Source: Saccharospirillum sp040881935 (GTDB taxonomy: Bacteria; Pseudomonadota; Gammaproteobacteria; Pseudomonadales; Natronospirillaceae). From it: a stretch of 64,000 nucleotides of DNA. The stretch is from contig NZ_JBBECH010000038.1 in the NCBI RefSeq assembly GCF_040881935.1, forward strand, positions 1 through 64,000. The letters are read 5' to 3'. Positions 18,650 to 27,360 of the stretch are shown piece by piece. Under the pieces are notes generated by a model. The model ran no database searches. It was not told the DNA's origin and saw only the letters and a list, made by a program, of their open reading frames with translations. Position 1 is the first letter of the stretch; each line of letters starts with the position of its first letter. The position numbers and the translations under genes are program-made.

Positions 18650-18905
18650 ACCCGCGAAACCGACCGCGCCTACCGGCTGATTCGCCCTGCCCTACCCACC
18701 GGATGGGAAGAGGTGAGAGTGGTCCGGCAATTTCGCGGCATCCGCTTTAGCGTTCGCTATATACGGACTGCCGAGCCAGGCCAGAGGCATCAGGGTAGAC
18801 GGGCAACGCCTCGAAGGCGATGGTGTAACGAACGTTCAGGCTGGAAAGCTATATCAAGTGAACGTATATATCGAACAGGCTGTTGAAATTCCAGGAATTC
18901 CAGCA
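18650..18905 (+). pseudogene. Remnant of a GH94-type glycoside phosphorylase C-terminus
   Basis: One frame reads YRLIRPALPTGWEEVRVVRQ and then FRGIRFSVRY, ending about 18780. A second frame, shifted, continues ARGIRVDGQRLEGDGV and then KLYQVNVYI. Together these match the order of C-terminal motifs in cellobiose-phosphorylase-type GH94 proteins: a G-L-x-I-D-P-x-L-P-x-x-W block, then a x-x-FRG block, then a VDG block and a closing strand. Only about 80 codons survive, there is no upstream catalytic domain, and a frameshift separates the halves. No other gene is visible in 18308-18948. The assignment is from memory of the family. Confidence 0.5.
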
Positions 18906-18948
18906 TCCTGTGCCCGGAAGACGGATGTTCCGGCGAAATCGATGATTG

Positions 18949-19449
18949 CTAACTATGGTCAATGTATTCTATACATTGACGAACAACCTCATCGAAAGAT
19001 ACATCAACTGATATATGTTTAACTTCGCTAGCGTCTGGTATTTCAAGATCATTAAACTGACTGCGTAACATTTCATCCCCTGAAAAATAGTGATTTTTGC
19101 GTGCTATCAATCGATCTCGGATTATCTCAAACGAGCCAGAAAGAAAAATGAATTTAGGCAATGATTCCGATAGTGATCCCAGCTGGGAACGATAACGATT
19201 TTTCAATGCCGAACAAGCAAGAATAACGTTCTCATGCTCCGATAGCAGACGAGACAATCGATCAAGCCAAACAACCCGATCATCATCTGTAAGCGGCTCT
19301 CCTGCAGCCATTTTTTCAATACTGCGCTGACTGTGAAAGTCATCTGCATCAAAGAAAGGAACACCGTATTCCTTGGCAATATACTCGCCGACGGTTGACT
19401 TCCCTGAGCCTGAAACACCCATAATGACAATTCGACCCGTAGTTGGCAC
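18949..19449 (-). CDS. gntK: Gluconokinase
   Basis: 166 residues, normal for the thermoresistant-gluconokinase family. The P-loop is GVSGSGKST (residues 11-19), followed by the family motif FFDADDFHSQRSIEKMAAGEPLTDDDR and by ACSALKNRYRSQL. It phosphorylates gluconate to 6-phosphogluconate with ATP in the cytoplasm, feeding Entner-Doudoroff or pentose-phosphate metabolism. It follows the TctA gene by 6 bases, so import and phosphorylation are cotranscribed. The G+C content is visibly lower than in the flanks (25 of 60 bases at 19021-19080). Confidence 0.93.
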   Translation of the reverse strand: MPTTGRIVIMGVSGSGKSTVGEYIAKEYGVPFFDADDFHSQRSIEKMAAGEPLTDDDRVVWLDRLSRLLSEHENVILACSALKNRYRSQLGSLSESLPKFIFLSGSFEIIRDRLIARKNHYFSGDEMLRSQFNDLEIPDASEVKHISVDVSFDEVVRQCIEYIDHS

Positions 19450-19455
19450 CTTACT

Positions 19456-20943
19456 TCACCCTCCCTTAGCTGACACTTTACGCCGCATTTGAACTACAAT
19501 TAGCAGAAGTACAATTACAATGCTGAACAAAACCATAGAGAGCGTAGAATCAAAGAGATACTGCAAAATTGACATACTACGAGCTTCGGAAATACGTAAG
19601 GATCGGGCAAGGTTGATCTCTATAAGCGGGCCTAAAACAACACCAATAATAATTGGTGCAGGTGGAATACCAACACGCCGAAAGATAGCACCAAGTATGC
19701 CTATTGCTATGGCAACGAAGACGTCAAAAAGGCTGTTACGCAGACTGTATGCCCCAAACAATGAAAGAACGAGCACAGTTGGAACGATATAGGCAGATCG
19801 TATTTTTAATATATAAGAAAAATACTTGATCCCAAAGGCTCCAATTAGTGCCATTGCCACAACGGTAAACAGCATTCCGTAAATAAACACAAAGGCTATG
19901 TCAGGACGATTCTGAAACAGTGACGGCCCAAGAATCACACCATGCACGACCAATGCACCAGCAATAATGGCAGTTGTTGGACTTCCTGGAACACCGAGTG
20001 CAAGCAAGGGAACAAGTGCTGACCCGACGGTCGCATTATTCGCGCTTTCCGCTGCAACAATACCGTCTACATTACCTTTTTCGAAAGTTTCCGGTTCTTT
20101 GGAGCTGCGTTTTGCTTCTGCATAGGAAATGAAGACAGCGAGGGTGGTACCCACACCAGGAAGCAAACCGATGATCGTGCCAATTAACGAGCCCTTGGCA
20201 AGCAACAGCTTGCGTTTAAGCATGTCACCAATAACCGAGCTGCGCTTTATATCCTGCTCGGCATAGCTCACCTTATGGCCATCTTTTTTACCCAGAACGG
20301 ACAGCATTTCTGCGATACAAAACAACCCGAGAACAACAGGCACAACGGAAATACCTGATCGCAACTGATTTTCACCAAAAGTGAATCGATCGGCACCCAT
20401 CATCTGGTCAATACCAATTGTGCTAATAAACAGACCAAACAAAACCGCAAAAGCTGATTTTGGAATACTGCCAGACAATGCACCAACTATGATCAAGCCG
20501 GAAAGAGATACAAAAAACATTTCAGCTGGCCCAAACTGAAGAGCAAAACGAGCCAGCGGAGGTGTAAAAAAAATCATAACCAGCACACCAACAACACCGC
20601 CAACCGTGCTGGAGAATACGGAGTAGTACAGCGCTTCCCGGGAACGACCTTGCTGTGTAAGCGGATACCCCTCCATGGCAGCAGGAGCTGCTACTACATC
20701 GCCCGGAACATTAATCAGAATCGCGGTAATTGAACCACCGTACATACACCCCATGTAAATACCACCAAGAAGTAATATTCCCAACTGGGGTGGCATTGCA
20801 AACGTCATTGGCAACATCAAAGAAATGCCAACAGCACCGTTGAGACCCGGTATTGCGCCTACGAGAATGCCAATCACAACGCCAGCAAAAGCCGCAAGAA
20901 AGACAGTAGGGGAGAACAATGCCCCCAGTAAAGCGAAATCCAT
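19456..20943 (-). CDS. Tripartite tricarboxylate transporter, large permease (TctA family)
   Basis: 495 residues, a strongly hydrophobic protein with about 11-12 membrane segments. The TctA signatures are GLNGAVGISLMLPMTFAMPP and GGSITAILINVPGDVVAAPA near the N-terminus, and GLLPGVGTTLAVFISYAEAK in the middle. It is the inner-membrane secondary transport subunit, which works with the TctB and TctC subunits encoded just upstream. With gluconokinase following and GntR-type operators in front, the likely solute is gluconate or a related sugar acid rather than citrate; this is an inference from context. Confidence 0.93.
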   Translation of the reverse strand: MDFALLGALFSPTVFLAAFAGVVIGILVGAIPGLNGAVGISLMLPMTFAMPPQLGILLLGGIYMGCMYGGSITAILINVPGDVVAAPAAMEGYPLTQQGRSREALYYSVFSSTVGGVVGVLVMIFFTPPLARFALQFGPAEMFFVSLSGLIIVGALSGSIPKSAFAVLFGLFISTIGIDQMMGADRFTFGENQLRSGISVVPVVLGLFCIAEMLSVLGKKDGHKVSYAEQDIKRSSVIGDMLKRKLLLAKGSLIGTIIGLLPGVGTTLAVFISYAEAKRSSKEPETFEKGNVDGIVAAESANNATVGSALVPLLALGVPGSPTTAIIAGALVVHGVILGPSLFQNRPDIAFVFIYGMLFTVVAMALIGAFGIKYFSYILKIRSAYIVPTVLVLSLFGAYSLRNSLFDVFVAIAIGILGAIFRRVGIPPAPIIIGVVLGPLIEINLARSLRISEARSMSILQYLFDSTLSMVLFSIVIVLLLIVVQMRRKVSAKGG

Positions 20944-21023
20944 CAGGCTTTCCTTTTATTGAAAAGTGACTACAAAGAGGGTCGCTTTTTGCGACCCTCT
21001 TTGACTAACCAGAGATGATACAT

Positions 21024-21977
21024 TCAGAACTGATCAGCATTCGCTTCAATCACTGTCCTAAACTGCTGATTGGACATCTCAACTTTCTCGTTGACTGCTT
21101 CATAACCCAAGTAGTTATAAGGCAGTGCAGCCTCAAGGAAAGTGTTAATCATGGCTTCGTTGGTAGAGATTGCATCCAGTGCATCCGTAAGTACTTGACG
21201 CACTTCATCTGACATTCCCGCAGGCGCGACCATTACACGACCAACTTCCATAACCTGGTCTACACCCAATTCGCGCATAGTCGGTACGTCAGGAAACATG
21301 TCCATCCGTTCGGCTGCCGCAAATGCAATAGGTATGCCGCCACCATCAACAACCGGATCGTGGCTCATCGACGAAGTAGAAGCCAGATCTATATGCTGAC
21401 CCAGAATGGCATTCATCAGATCACCACCACCGCCATATCGAATCTCTGTCAATTGCACCCCGAGGTTTGATTCAAATGCCAGTGCACTTAAAAGACCCAA
21501 TGCTCCGCTCTCGCCAATGATCAAAGCGTTGGGATTTTCACTGGCATAAGCCTGTAAACTATCGAGATCTTCATAGGCAGCATTAGGTTTGGCAAAAATA
21601 CCCATCGGGGTAGAGTCAAACTGAGCAAGGAATTCAAGATCTTGATCGGAATTGAAGCCAACATCGCGGGTGTTTTCGATTACAAAATTATCCGGATAGC
21701 CAAATACACCCAGGGTATAACCGTCCGGGTCTGCATTGGCCATTTCCGTGATACCAATCTCTCCGCCCGCCCCCGGCCGGTTAACAATATTAACATTAAC
21801 ACCCAGCTCTTTTGACAGCGGGTCAGCGATAATCCGTGACACAGTATCACCGCTACCACCGGCACTATAGGGCACAATGATCGTGATATCCTGATTTGGA
21901 TAGCTGCTTTCAGCCATGGCACCCGCTGCGATGAGTGCAACCGGTGAAGCCAGTAAAAACGCTAGTTTGCGAATCAT
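21024..21977 (-). CDS. Tripartite tricarboxylate transporter, periplasmic binding subunit (TctC/Bug family)
   Basis: 317 residues. Signal peptide MIRKLAFLLASPVALIAAGAMA. The mature protein has the Bug-family opening YPNQDITIIVPYSAGGSGDTVSR and the NRPGAGGEIG motif. It binds the solute in the periplasm and delivers it to TctA/TctB. It is encoded between the TctB and TctA genes, an order different from the textbook tctCBA. A 100-base gap to TctB and an 80-base gap to TctA surround it. Confidence 0.93.
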   Translation of the reverse strand: MIRKLAFLLASPVALIAAGAMAESSYPNQDITIIVPYSAGGSGDTVSRIIADPLSKELGVNVNIVNRPGAGGEIGITEMANADPDGYTLGVFGYPDNFVIENTRDVGFNSDQDLEFLAQFDSTPMGIFAKPNAAYEDLDSLQAYASENPNALIIGESGALGLLSALAFESNLGVQLTEIRYGGGGDLMNAILGQHIDLASTSSMSHDPVVDGGGIPIAFAAAERMDMFPDVPTMRELGVDQVMEVGRVMVAPAGMSDEVRQVLTDALDAISTNEAMINTFLEAALPYNYLGYEAVNEKVEMSNQQFRTVIEANADQF

Positions 21978-22077
21978 TATCTTTTCTCCTGTCGTCTTAT
22001 TATTGGTTGCCCGAAATCAAGTGGTACCAACACATTGCCAGCCACTTAACCGGACAGTTGTGGTCTGAAAGCGCCTT

Positions 22078-22560
22078 CTAGAACAAAGTACCAGAAGGCG
22101 CCGGAAGACCAATCAACACGTCGAAAACCAAGAACATGCCCAGCGTTGCGAACAACGCGAGCAAAATGCCACGCCTCAGAATGGCCACGGAAAAAGCAGC
22201 ATGACCTGAGCGGTGAGCATGTAAGGTGTGGAAGGCAAAGATCATCAGTGGTGCGGTAACGTAAAAGCCAAATGCCATCAGGATCAAACCTGCTGCGACA
22301 AGCAAGAATGCGGGCATCAGTAACCCCGCCGCCTTGCGGCTATAGGCATGGCCTTCTTCTCTTTCTAGCTTGAACCCTATGTAAGCGGCCTGTATGGCAA
22401 TCGCTGCCGTCACTACCAGCAGACACCAGAGTAAGGCAGTCGGAAAAAGTGCCGCCCGCTCTGGCAATTGCGCTGCTTCAGTTAGCAGCCATAACGTAAT
22501 AGCCACACCAATGACACCAAAAAGGATTTCAGGCCAATATTGCCTATGGATGCCCAACAT
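22078..22560 (-). CDS. Tripartite tricarboxylate transporter, small permease (TctB family)
   Basis: 160 residues with four predicted membrane helices, for example the opening hydrophobic stretch ILFGVIGVAITLWLL, and the usual length for TctB. It is the poorly conserved small membrane subunit, and identification rests partly on its neighbours TctC and TctA. First gene of the operon. The ribosome site GGGAG precedes the ATG, and two GntR-type operators lie 80-130 bases upstream. Confidence 0.88.
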   Translation of the reverse strand: MLGIHRQYWPEILFGVIGVAITLWLLTEAAQLPERAALFPTALLWCLLVVTAAIAIQAAYIGFKLEREEGHAYSRKAAGLLMPAFLLVAAGLILMAFGFYVTAPLMIFAFHTLHAHRSGHAAFSVAILRRGILLALFATLGMFLVFDVLIGLPAPSGTLF

Positions 22561-22640
22561 AGGGTGAACTCTCCCGTTTTAGCTACCTGCGGTCCATAAT
22601 TGAACCCTTGGCAATGTGAATCGATGGCTGCAGTTTAGTA

Positions 22641-22686
22641 CCAATGTTACCGGTAATGCAACTAAAAACATTACCGGTAACATTGG
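22641..22686 (-). promoter_or_regulatory. Pair of GntR operators forming an 18-bp perfect inverted repeat
   Basis: CCAATGTTACCGGTAATG (22641-22658) and its exact reverse complement (22669-22686) are separated by a 10-base spacer. Each half contains the gluconate-repressor box ATGTTACCGGTAA, close to the E. coli GntR operator (ATGTTA, four bases, TAACAT). The two box centres are 24 bp apart. They lie just upstream of the transporter operon and beyond the 3' end of gntR, so GntR should repress the transporter-kinase operon and lift on gluconate. Confidence 0.88.
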
Positions 22687-22796
22687 TTGCTCGAAAACTG
22701 AGGACGACCCCCGGTTACATCGGGAACTTGAAGCTCGACTTCATTGGAATCACACGCTGGTTAAGGAAGACCCAGCTATTAAAACAAGGGCAGGGT

Positions 22797-22810
22797 CTAT
22801 CGTACGATAG
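22797..22810. other. 14-bp perfect palindrome
   Basis: CTATCGTACGATAG lies between the GntR operators and the 3' end of gntR. It is self-complementary over its full length. No known function; it could be an operator or chance. Confidence 0.3.
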
Positions 22811-22855
22811 GAAATTGAAAGCTGATCTTTAGTAGGTTGTTCGGTTGCAAACGCC

Positions 22856-23851
22856 TCAGATCGTTCCTCCAGCTTCGATCCGATAGCCCAAATCAATGAC
22901 CGTGTCACCCAATGGTCGCCCCTGGATTCGACTCATCAATTCGTTTGCAGCCCTCTCGCCCACGGCCTCTCGAGGGGTTATCACACTGGCCAGGCAAGGC
23001 GACATGACCTGGCCGACATCATGTCCGTGAAAACCGGCTATAGCCATTTGCTCCGGCACTTTTACGCCACGCTTCATGCATTCAAAATAGGCGCCTACGG
23101 CAACGTCGTCGTTGGTGCAAAATATGCCGTCTGTTTCCGGATACTCCTCCAGTACACTGGCCATGAGACTGGCACCGACACTGTAAGAGGACCGGGACGT
23201 AATGCGCAGTGTCTGAGGTTTAAGACCATGCTCAGCCATTGCACGCTGGTAACCTTCCTGCCGTTGCAGTGTCCGGGCATCAAGCCGAACGGCCAGATAC
23301 AATACATGTTGACGGCCACGCCGGATCATCTCACTGACCATATCATAGGACGCGGCGACATTATCGAAGCCAACTGCTTGCTGAAAAGGCTGTGTTCGCG
23401 AATCCATAATCTCAACAGCAGGAATACCGGCCGTCTCGAGCATGCGCAGGGTGCGTTGTGTATGTTGACTCTCTGACAATATCACCCCGTCAACGTTGTA
23501 GGACAGCAACGAGGCAAGGCTGCGTTCTTCGATTTCAATGCTATACCCATAATGAGACATCATCAGGTGATAACCGGACGGTTCTGTTACCTTTTCAATG
23601 CCCTTGATAACGTCAGCGAACACCTGATTGGTCAGTGACGGCAACAAAACACCAATAGCTCGACTGGTTGATCTGGATAGCATGTCCGGGCCACGGTTAG
23701 GGATATAACCCAGCTCTTCAGCTGTGGCAAAAATACGTTGCCGCAGGTTTTCCGAAACTGAATCAGGGGTACGCAGACACCGGCTTACCGTCATTTTGGT
23801 TGCGCCAACTCGATCTGCTATATCCTGTAGCGTTGGTCGTCTGTTCTTCAC
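22856..23851 (-). CDS. gntR: Gluconate-utilisation repressor GntR (LacI family)
   Basis: 331 residues from a GTG at 23851, the same length as E. coli GntR. That start gives an opening (V)KNRRPTLQDIADRVG that aligns codon for codon with the E. coli protein, and it has a GGAATGG ribosome site. An ATG six codons earlier (23869) is the alternative. The helix-turn-helix spans about residues 5-60 (GATKMTVSRCLR). It is followed by AIGVLLPSLTNQVFADVIKG and a sugar-binding periplasmic-fold domain. The C-terminal motif AIAGFHGHDVGQVMSPCLAS is GntR-like. It represses gluconate genes and is released by gluconate. Confidence 0.93.
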   Translation of the reverse strand: MKNRRPTLQDIADRVGATKMTVSRCLRTPDSVSENLRQRIFATAEELGYIPNRGPDMLSRSTSRAIGVLLPSLTNQVFADVIKGIEKVTEPSGYHLMMSHYGYSIEIEERSLASLLSYNVDGVILSESQHTQRTLRMLETAGIPAVEIMDSRTQPFQQAVGFDNVAASYDMVSEMIRRGRQHVLYLAVRLDARTLQRQEGYQRAMAEHGLKPQTLRITSRSSYSVGASLMASVLEEYPETDGIFCTNDDVAVGAYFECMKRGVKVPEQMAIAGFHGHDVGQVMSPCLASVITPREAVGERAANELMSRIQGRPLGDTVIDLGYRIEAGGTI

Positions 23852-23953
23852 AACAATCGGCCATTCCATAAAGAGTAAAACTAATATCATACACGGAATC
23901 GAGACACATGCAGACGCGGAATGTGCGATCCCGGTGGTCCGGCAAGAGCAATC

Positions 23954-24019
23954 ATGGACGACCTGACTGAAGCCGTCATTGAGCTGGGCTATCGGATAGA
24001 AACCGGGTGGACACTCTAA
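23954..24019 (+). pseudogene. Fragment of a second gntR-like gene (3' end only)
   Basis: In the plus strand, a 21-codon frame ends VIELGYRIETGWTL and then a stop. The last 14 residues match 10 of 14 of the C-terminus of the GntR encoded at 22856-23851 (VIDLGYRIEAGGTI), and the DNA is also similar. The rest of the gene is missing. It lies in the opposite orientation to gntR, about 100 bases from its start codon, and looks like a recombination scar. Confidence 0.55.
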
Positions 24020-24028
24020 CAAATCGTT

Positions 24029-24047
24029 AAAAAAGGCACCCTGCCTT
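24029..24047 (-). terminator. Intrinsic terminator after the tRNA fragment
   Basis: On the minus strand AAGGCA-GGG-TGCCTT is followed by a run of T. It lies just downstream of the truncated tRNA copy at 24061-24086 in that copy's direction. Confidence 0.6.
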
Positions 24048-24060
24048 CTCCAGCACAAGG

Positions 24061-24086
24061 AGCCCGGCGAGCTACCAGACTGATCC
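24061..24086 (-). pseudogene. Truncated copy of the initiator tRNA gene (5' half)
   Basis: These 26 bases match 24 of 26 bases of the D-arm to anticodon-stem part of the intact tRNA at 24144-24220 (24187-24212). They are in the same orientation and 126 bases further downstream. The 3' half is absent. Best read as a tandem tRNA copy cut in its anticodon loop by a recombination event. Confidence 0.65.
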
Positions 24087-24102
24087 TTTTCCTTTCTGCC
24101 AC

Positions 24103-24139
24103 AAAAAAAAAGCCCGAACATCTCTGTTCGGGCTTTTTT
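24103..24139 (-). terminator. Intrinsic terminator of the initiator tRNA gene
   Basis: GCCCGAACA pairs with TGTTCGGGC around a TCTC-type loop, flanked by A-run and T-run. In the leftward direction it ends just after the tRNA 3' CCA. It is a perfect 9-pair stem with adjoining A-T pairs. Confidence 0.93.
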
Positions 24140-24143
24140 AATA

Positions 24144-24220
<77 letters not shown>

Positions 24221-24395
24221 ATAACCTGCTTAGAGAGTGTTTCTGATCAACCTTCTGAACAGAAACTTGCAACCAATTCTGGGTTGGCTGCTGTGCTTTG
24301 CTGACCGTTTGGTCATCGCCTCTCAACGGGGACGCATATTAATGACCGACCTGTTAGCTGTCAACTAACTTTATGATTTTTTTCAGTTTTTTCTG

Positions 24396-27149
24396 TTAAC
24401 TCGACGTCATCCAGACCGATCGAGCCTGTTTCATTCGCGCCATCAATGCATCATATTGCGCCTCATCGCGAGCCGGAGTCGCAAGCCAGGCAACAACTGC
24501 CCGATCGATGTCACTCTGGTCCACTTGCTGGCCAAGACCGTCGGTCAGTCGCTGCACCTGCAGTGCCATGCGCAACGTCTTATCAGCCTCGGGTGAATCG
24601 GCCCGGGCCAGGATCTCCAACTCAACGGTTTTGCGGCGTAAGGTTTCATCATCTGCACCCGAGGTCTGCCAGTTTGCCAGTGACGCCGGCAACTCAGCCG
24701 CCGGAGACGGGATCTTGCTCAGGCTCTCCCAGTCGGCTTTTGCCACTTCAGCCGAATCGCATTCGAACCGGGCACGTCGATTCCAGTCGAACAGTGCTTG
24801 CCAGTGCTGATCCTGCTGCTGGAGTTTGAGGTCCCGGCACCGGGTCTGATAATCCTGGTTCAGGCGACCAAACTGGTCCTGCAACTTTCTATAGTCGGCT
24901 TTGGGTAAGGTGCCCAGTGCACTGTATTGCGCTTTTAACGCCTCAAACCGATCTTTCGCTGCAAGGGGGTCGGCTTCGGTTAATAGGGCATCCATGTCGG
25001 CCAGAATGTGGTCGGCCTGCTCTTTATGGGCATTTAAATCGGCCTTGAACGTCTCTGCCGCTGCTTCACGACGGGCAAACAGCTCATCGCAAATGGCCCG
25101 GAACGACTTCCATAACATTTGTTCATCGCGCCGCGTTAAATGCCCGGCCTGTTGCCATTCACGCTGCAGTTGTTTCGCCGCTTCAGTCGCCTGCCGCGAG
25201 TCAGGCTCTTCAAGCAAGACCCGGGCCCGGTCAATGATGGCCAGCTTGGCCTCTTTGAAATCCTGTTGCTCGCTTTGCAACCGATCGCGAAGCCGCTGAA
25301 AAACCGCATCAAAGTCAGCCTGAACGGCCTTATTGGCGGCCCGATCCACCGGTGAAAAACGGCGCCATTCATTACGAGCCAGGGTCAGTACCCGGTCCAG
25401 CTCTTTCAGGTCGAGCCCCTGCGTTTCAATCAACTGTTCATACTGAACCAATTGTTCTGCCAGAGCCTGACGCTGACGCAAATTGAGTGCCCGCAGCTTG
25501 CCCTGCTCCTCGAAAAAAGCCTTACAGGGCTCGTAGGCCTGCTGCGCCAGATCATGAAAGGTTTCCCACAACGCCTGATGCTGGTTTTGTAATCCCCGGC
25601 TCAGCATCCGCCATTCATCCTGCATATCGCGGATCTGTCTGGCACGATCTTCCGGCGGCAACGACTGTTTCAGCAAGTGGCGCATGCGTTCGATCAGCGC
25701 TTCTTTCTTGGGCAGCACGGCAAAGCTCTGCCAGTCGCGCAGCTTTTCGACGGCCTGTTCGGTGTCTTCAAACTGACGAAAAAGACCATGGTGCTCGCCC
25801 GGCTTCAGGTCAACCATCGCATCGCGGATGCCCTGCAACAGGCCCGATGCGCGCTTGAGGTGGCCTTCGCTGATCGCTCCCTGACACCGCCGAATCAGCC
25901 CGCGCGCCTGACGCACGGCCTGAATGCTGTGTTTTCGGTGCTCGGCGAGCTGTTCGTGGTGGATCTGTACCGCCCTTTCCGCCCGGACTTTCAATGCCGG
26001 TTCCGGTTCGCTCTCTGGCCAGTCCAAACTGTGCAGCCATTCATCCAGCGCATGAGCAGCCGCGTCATATTGGGCAGGGTCGGATTCGATGGCGGGCAGC
26101 AGTTCTGCCAGCAAGCCGTAACGTTCATGGAGTCGAACCAGCGTATTCAATGAGGCCTCAAATGTAGTACACACCCGGTGAAAGGAGCGTTCTTCATCGC
26201 GATTGGCGCGCTGCGTCTGTTCTGTCTGGCGCCACTGATGCTGCTGCTCGGTTAAATACAGCAAGGCTTCACGCACCTGGGCCTGATCAATTTCAGGTTG
26301 ATCGAGCCGGTCTTTTAAATCCTGCCACAGGTGCTGAATCAGTTCGCTTCGATGCGGGTCATTAGCGGCTTCCTCGCTCTCTGGCTCAACATCGGTTTCT
26401 ACCTTGTCTTGTTCGGCGACCTCTGAAACTGCAGCCGTTTCGACCGATACCGGGGCGCTGTCAGATCTCTCAGATTCGACTTCCGAAACTGCCCCGGAAT
26501 GAAGGCGTGCCAGAGCCTCAGCCTGGTGCCAGCGCTCAGTTAACGCTTCATCTGCATAGGGGCTGTTCGCCACCCATTGATCCAGCAAGGCTCGCAACTT
26601 CCCGCTGAATAAAGGGTCTATAGGGGCTTTGGCATGCCGTTCCAGTTGCTCAACCAGGCGGCGGCTATGATCCTGTTTCGCTTGCAACGCCTGATGCTGA
26701 CGTTTGTGTTCCTCCAGCCGAGTTTTCACCTGCCGATAGACGCTTTTATCCCGGCCTTTGGCACTTTTCAGCAATTGCTCCATCGCCCCGACACCGGTCA
26801 CTTGCTCGGCGGCGGCGGTCCGAACCCGCGCAGAGAAACCGTTACAGGCCACCTCTACCCAGAGTTCCTCGCTGACATTTGCTGGCATCGGTGCTCTGGC
26901 GTGAAGGTCCAGAGACAGTTGCCCCGCGGCCGGGATTTGTTGGCGATGCTCGGCGGTCAGCTGTCCTTCATCCAACGCTTTGGCCAGTTCAACCATGGCC
27001 TCTTTGCGCTGTTTCGGGTCGGTGGCCTGTGCCAGCCCGAGCCAATGGTCTATGCCAGCTGCAGCCATCTGGGGCGCTGGACGCTGGGGTGCCTTCGCAG
27101 TGGATTTCGGGGCTGTGGATTTTTTACCAAAGAATTTGCTGAGCACCAT
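24396..27149 (-). CDS. DUF349 repeat protein
   Basis: 917 residues, highly charged and almost wholly helical. DUF349 is a coiled-coil-like repeat of about 75 residues. Several copies can be seen between about residues 450 and 800, each centred on a W-R-x-x-x-x-x-D/R-E pattern such as LARNEWRRFSPVDRAANK and LQREWQQAGHLTRRDEQMLW. The N-terminus (MVLSKFFGKKSTAPKSTAK) is basic and lysine-rich. There is an acidic linker near 215-260 and no membrane segment. The function of the family is unknown. It stands alone, divergent from sbcB, with 211 bases between. Confidence 0.85.
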   Translation of the reverse strand: MVLSKFFGKKSTAPKSTAKAPQRPAPQMAAAGIDHWLGLAQATDPKQRKEAMVELAKALDEGQLTAEHRQQIPAAGQLSLDLHARAPMPANVSEELWVEVACNGFSARVRTAAAEQVTGVGAMEQLLKSAKGRDKSVYRQVKTRLEEHKRQHQALQAKQDHSRRLVEQLERHAKAPIDPLFSGKLRALLDQWVANSPYADEALTERWHQAEALARLHSGAVSEVESERSDSAPVSVETAAVSEVAEQDKVETDVEPESEEAANDPHRSELIQHLWQDLKDRLDQPEIDQAQVREALLYLTEQQHQWRQTEQTQRANRDEERSFHRVCTTFEASLNTLVRLHERYGLLAELLPAIESDPAQYDAAAHALDEWLHSLDWPESEPEPALKVRAERAVQIHHEQLAEHRKHSIQAVRQARGLIRRCQGAISEGHLKRASGLLQGIRDAMVDLKPGEHHGLFRQFEDTEQAVEKLRDWQSFAVLPKKEALIERMRHLLKQSLPPEDRARQIRDMQDEWRMLSRGLQNQHQALWETFHDLAQQAYEPCKAFFEEQGKLRALNLRQRQALAEQLVQYEQLIETQGLDLKELDRVLTLARNEWRRFSPVDRAANKAVQADFDAVFQRLRDRLQSEQQDFKEAKLAIIDRARVLLEEPDSRQATEAAKQLQREWQQAGHLTRRDEQMLWKSFRAICDELFARREAAAETFKADLNAHKEQADHILADMDALLTEADPLAAKDRFEALKAQYSALGTLPKADYRKLQDQFGRLNQDYQTRCRDLKLQQQDQHWQALFDWNRRARFECDSAEVAKADWESLSKIPSPAAELPASLANWQTSGADDETLRRKTVELEILARADSPEADKTLRMALQVQRLTDGLGQQVDQSDIDRAVVAWLATPARDEAQYDALMARMKQARSVWMTSS

Positions 27150-27360
27150 AAAACGGTCTCCCTGATTGCCGTTGTGCCTGGCCGGTAACGCGCGTTCACC
27201 GTGCCGGAATCGCCCATCAATGTTAGGCTATGCGTAATTGACGCCATGAGCAGGCGCCTATGCGGATCACTGCCATCAGCCCGGTTCAAAAGGGCTGACA
27301 CCACAGTGTAAACCCAAGCAGGAGTGAGCACTACTGCCCCCGACAGGACTCCGGTTTCCC

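Noticed and set aside
23870..24121. Long N-terminal extension of GntR
   Set aside because: It would read back through the gntR fragment and the truncated tRNA, and end in the tRNA terminator. The GTG at 23851 gives exactly the E. coli length.
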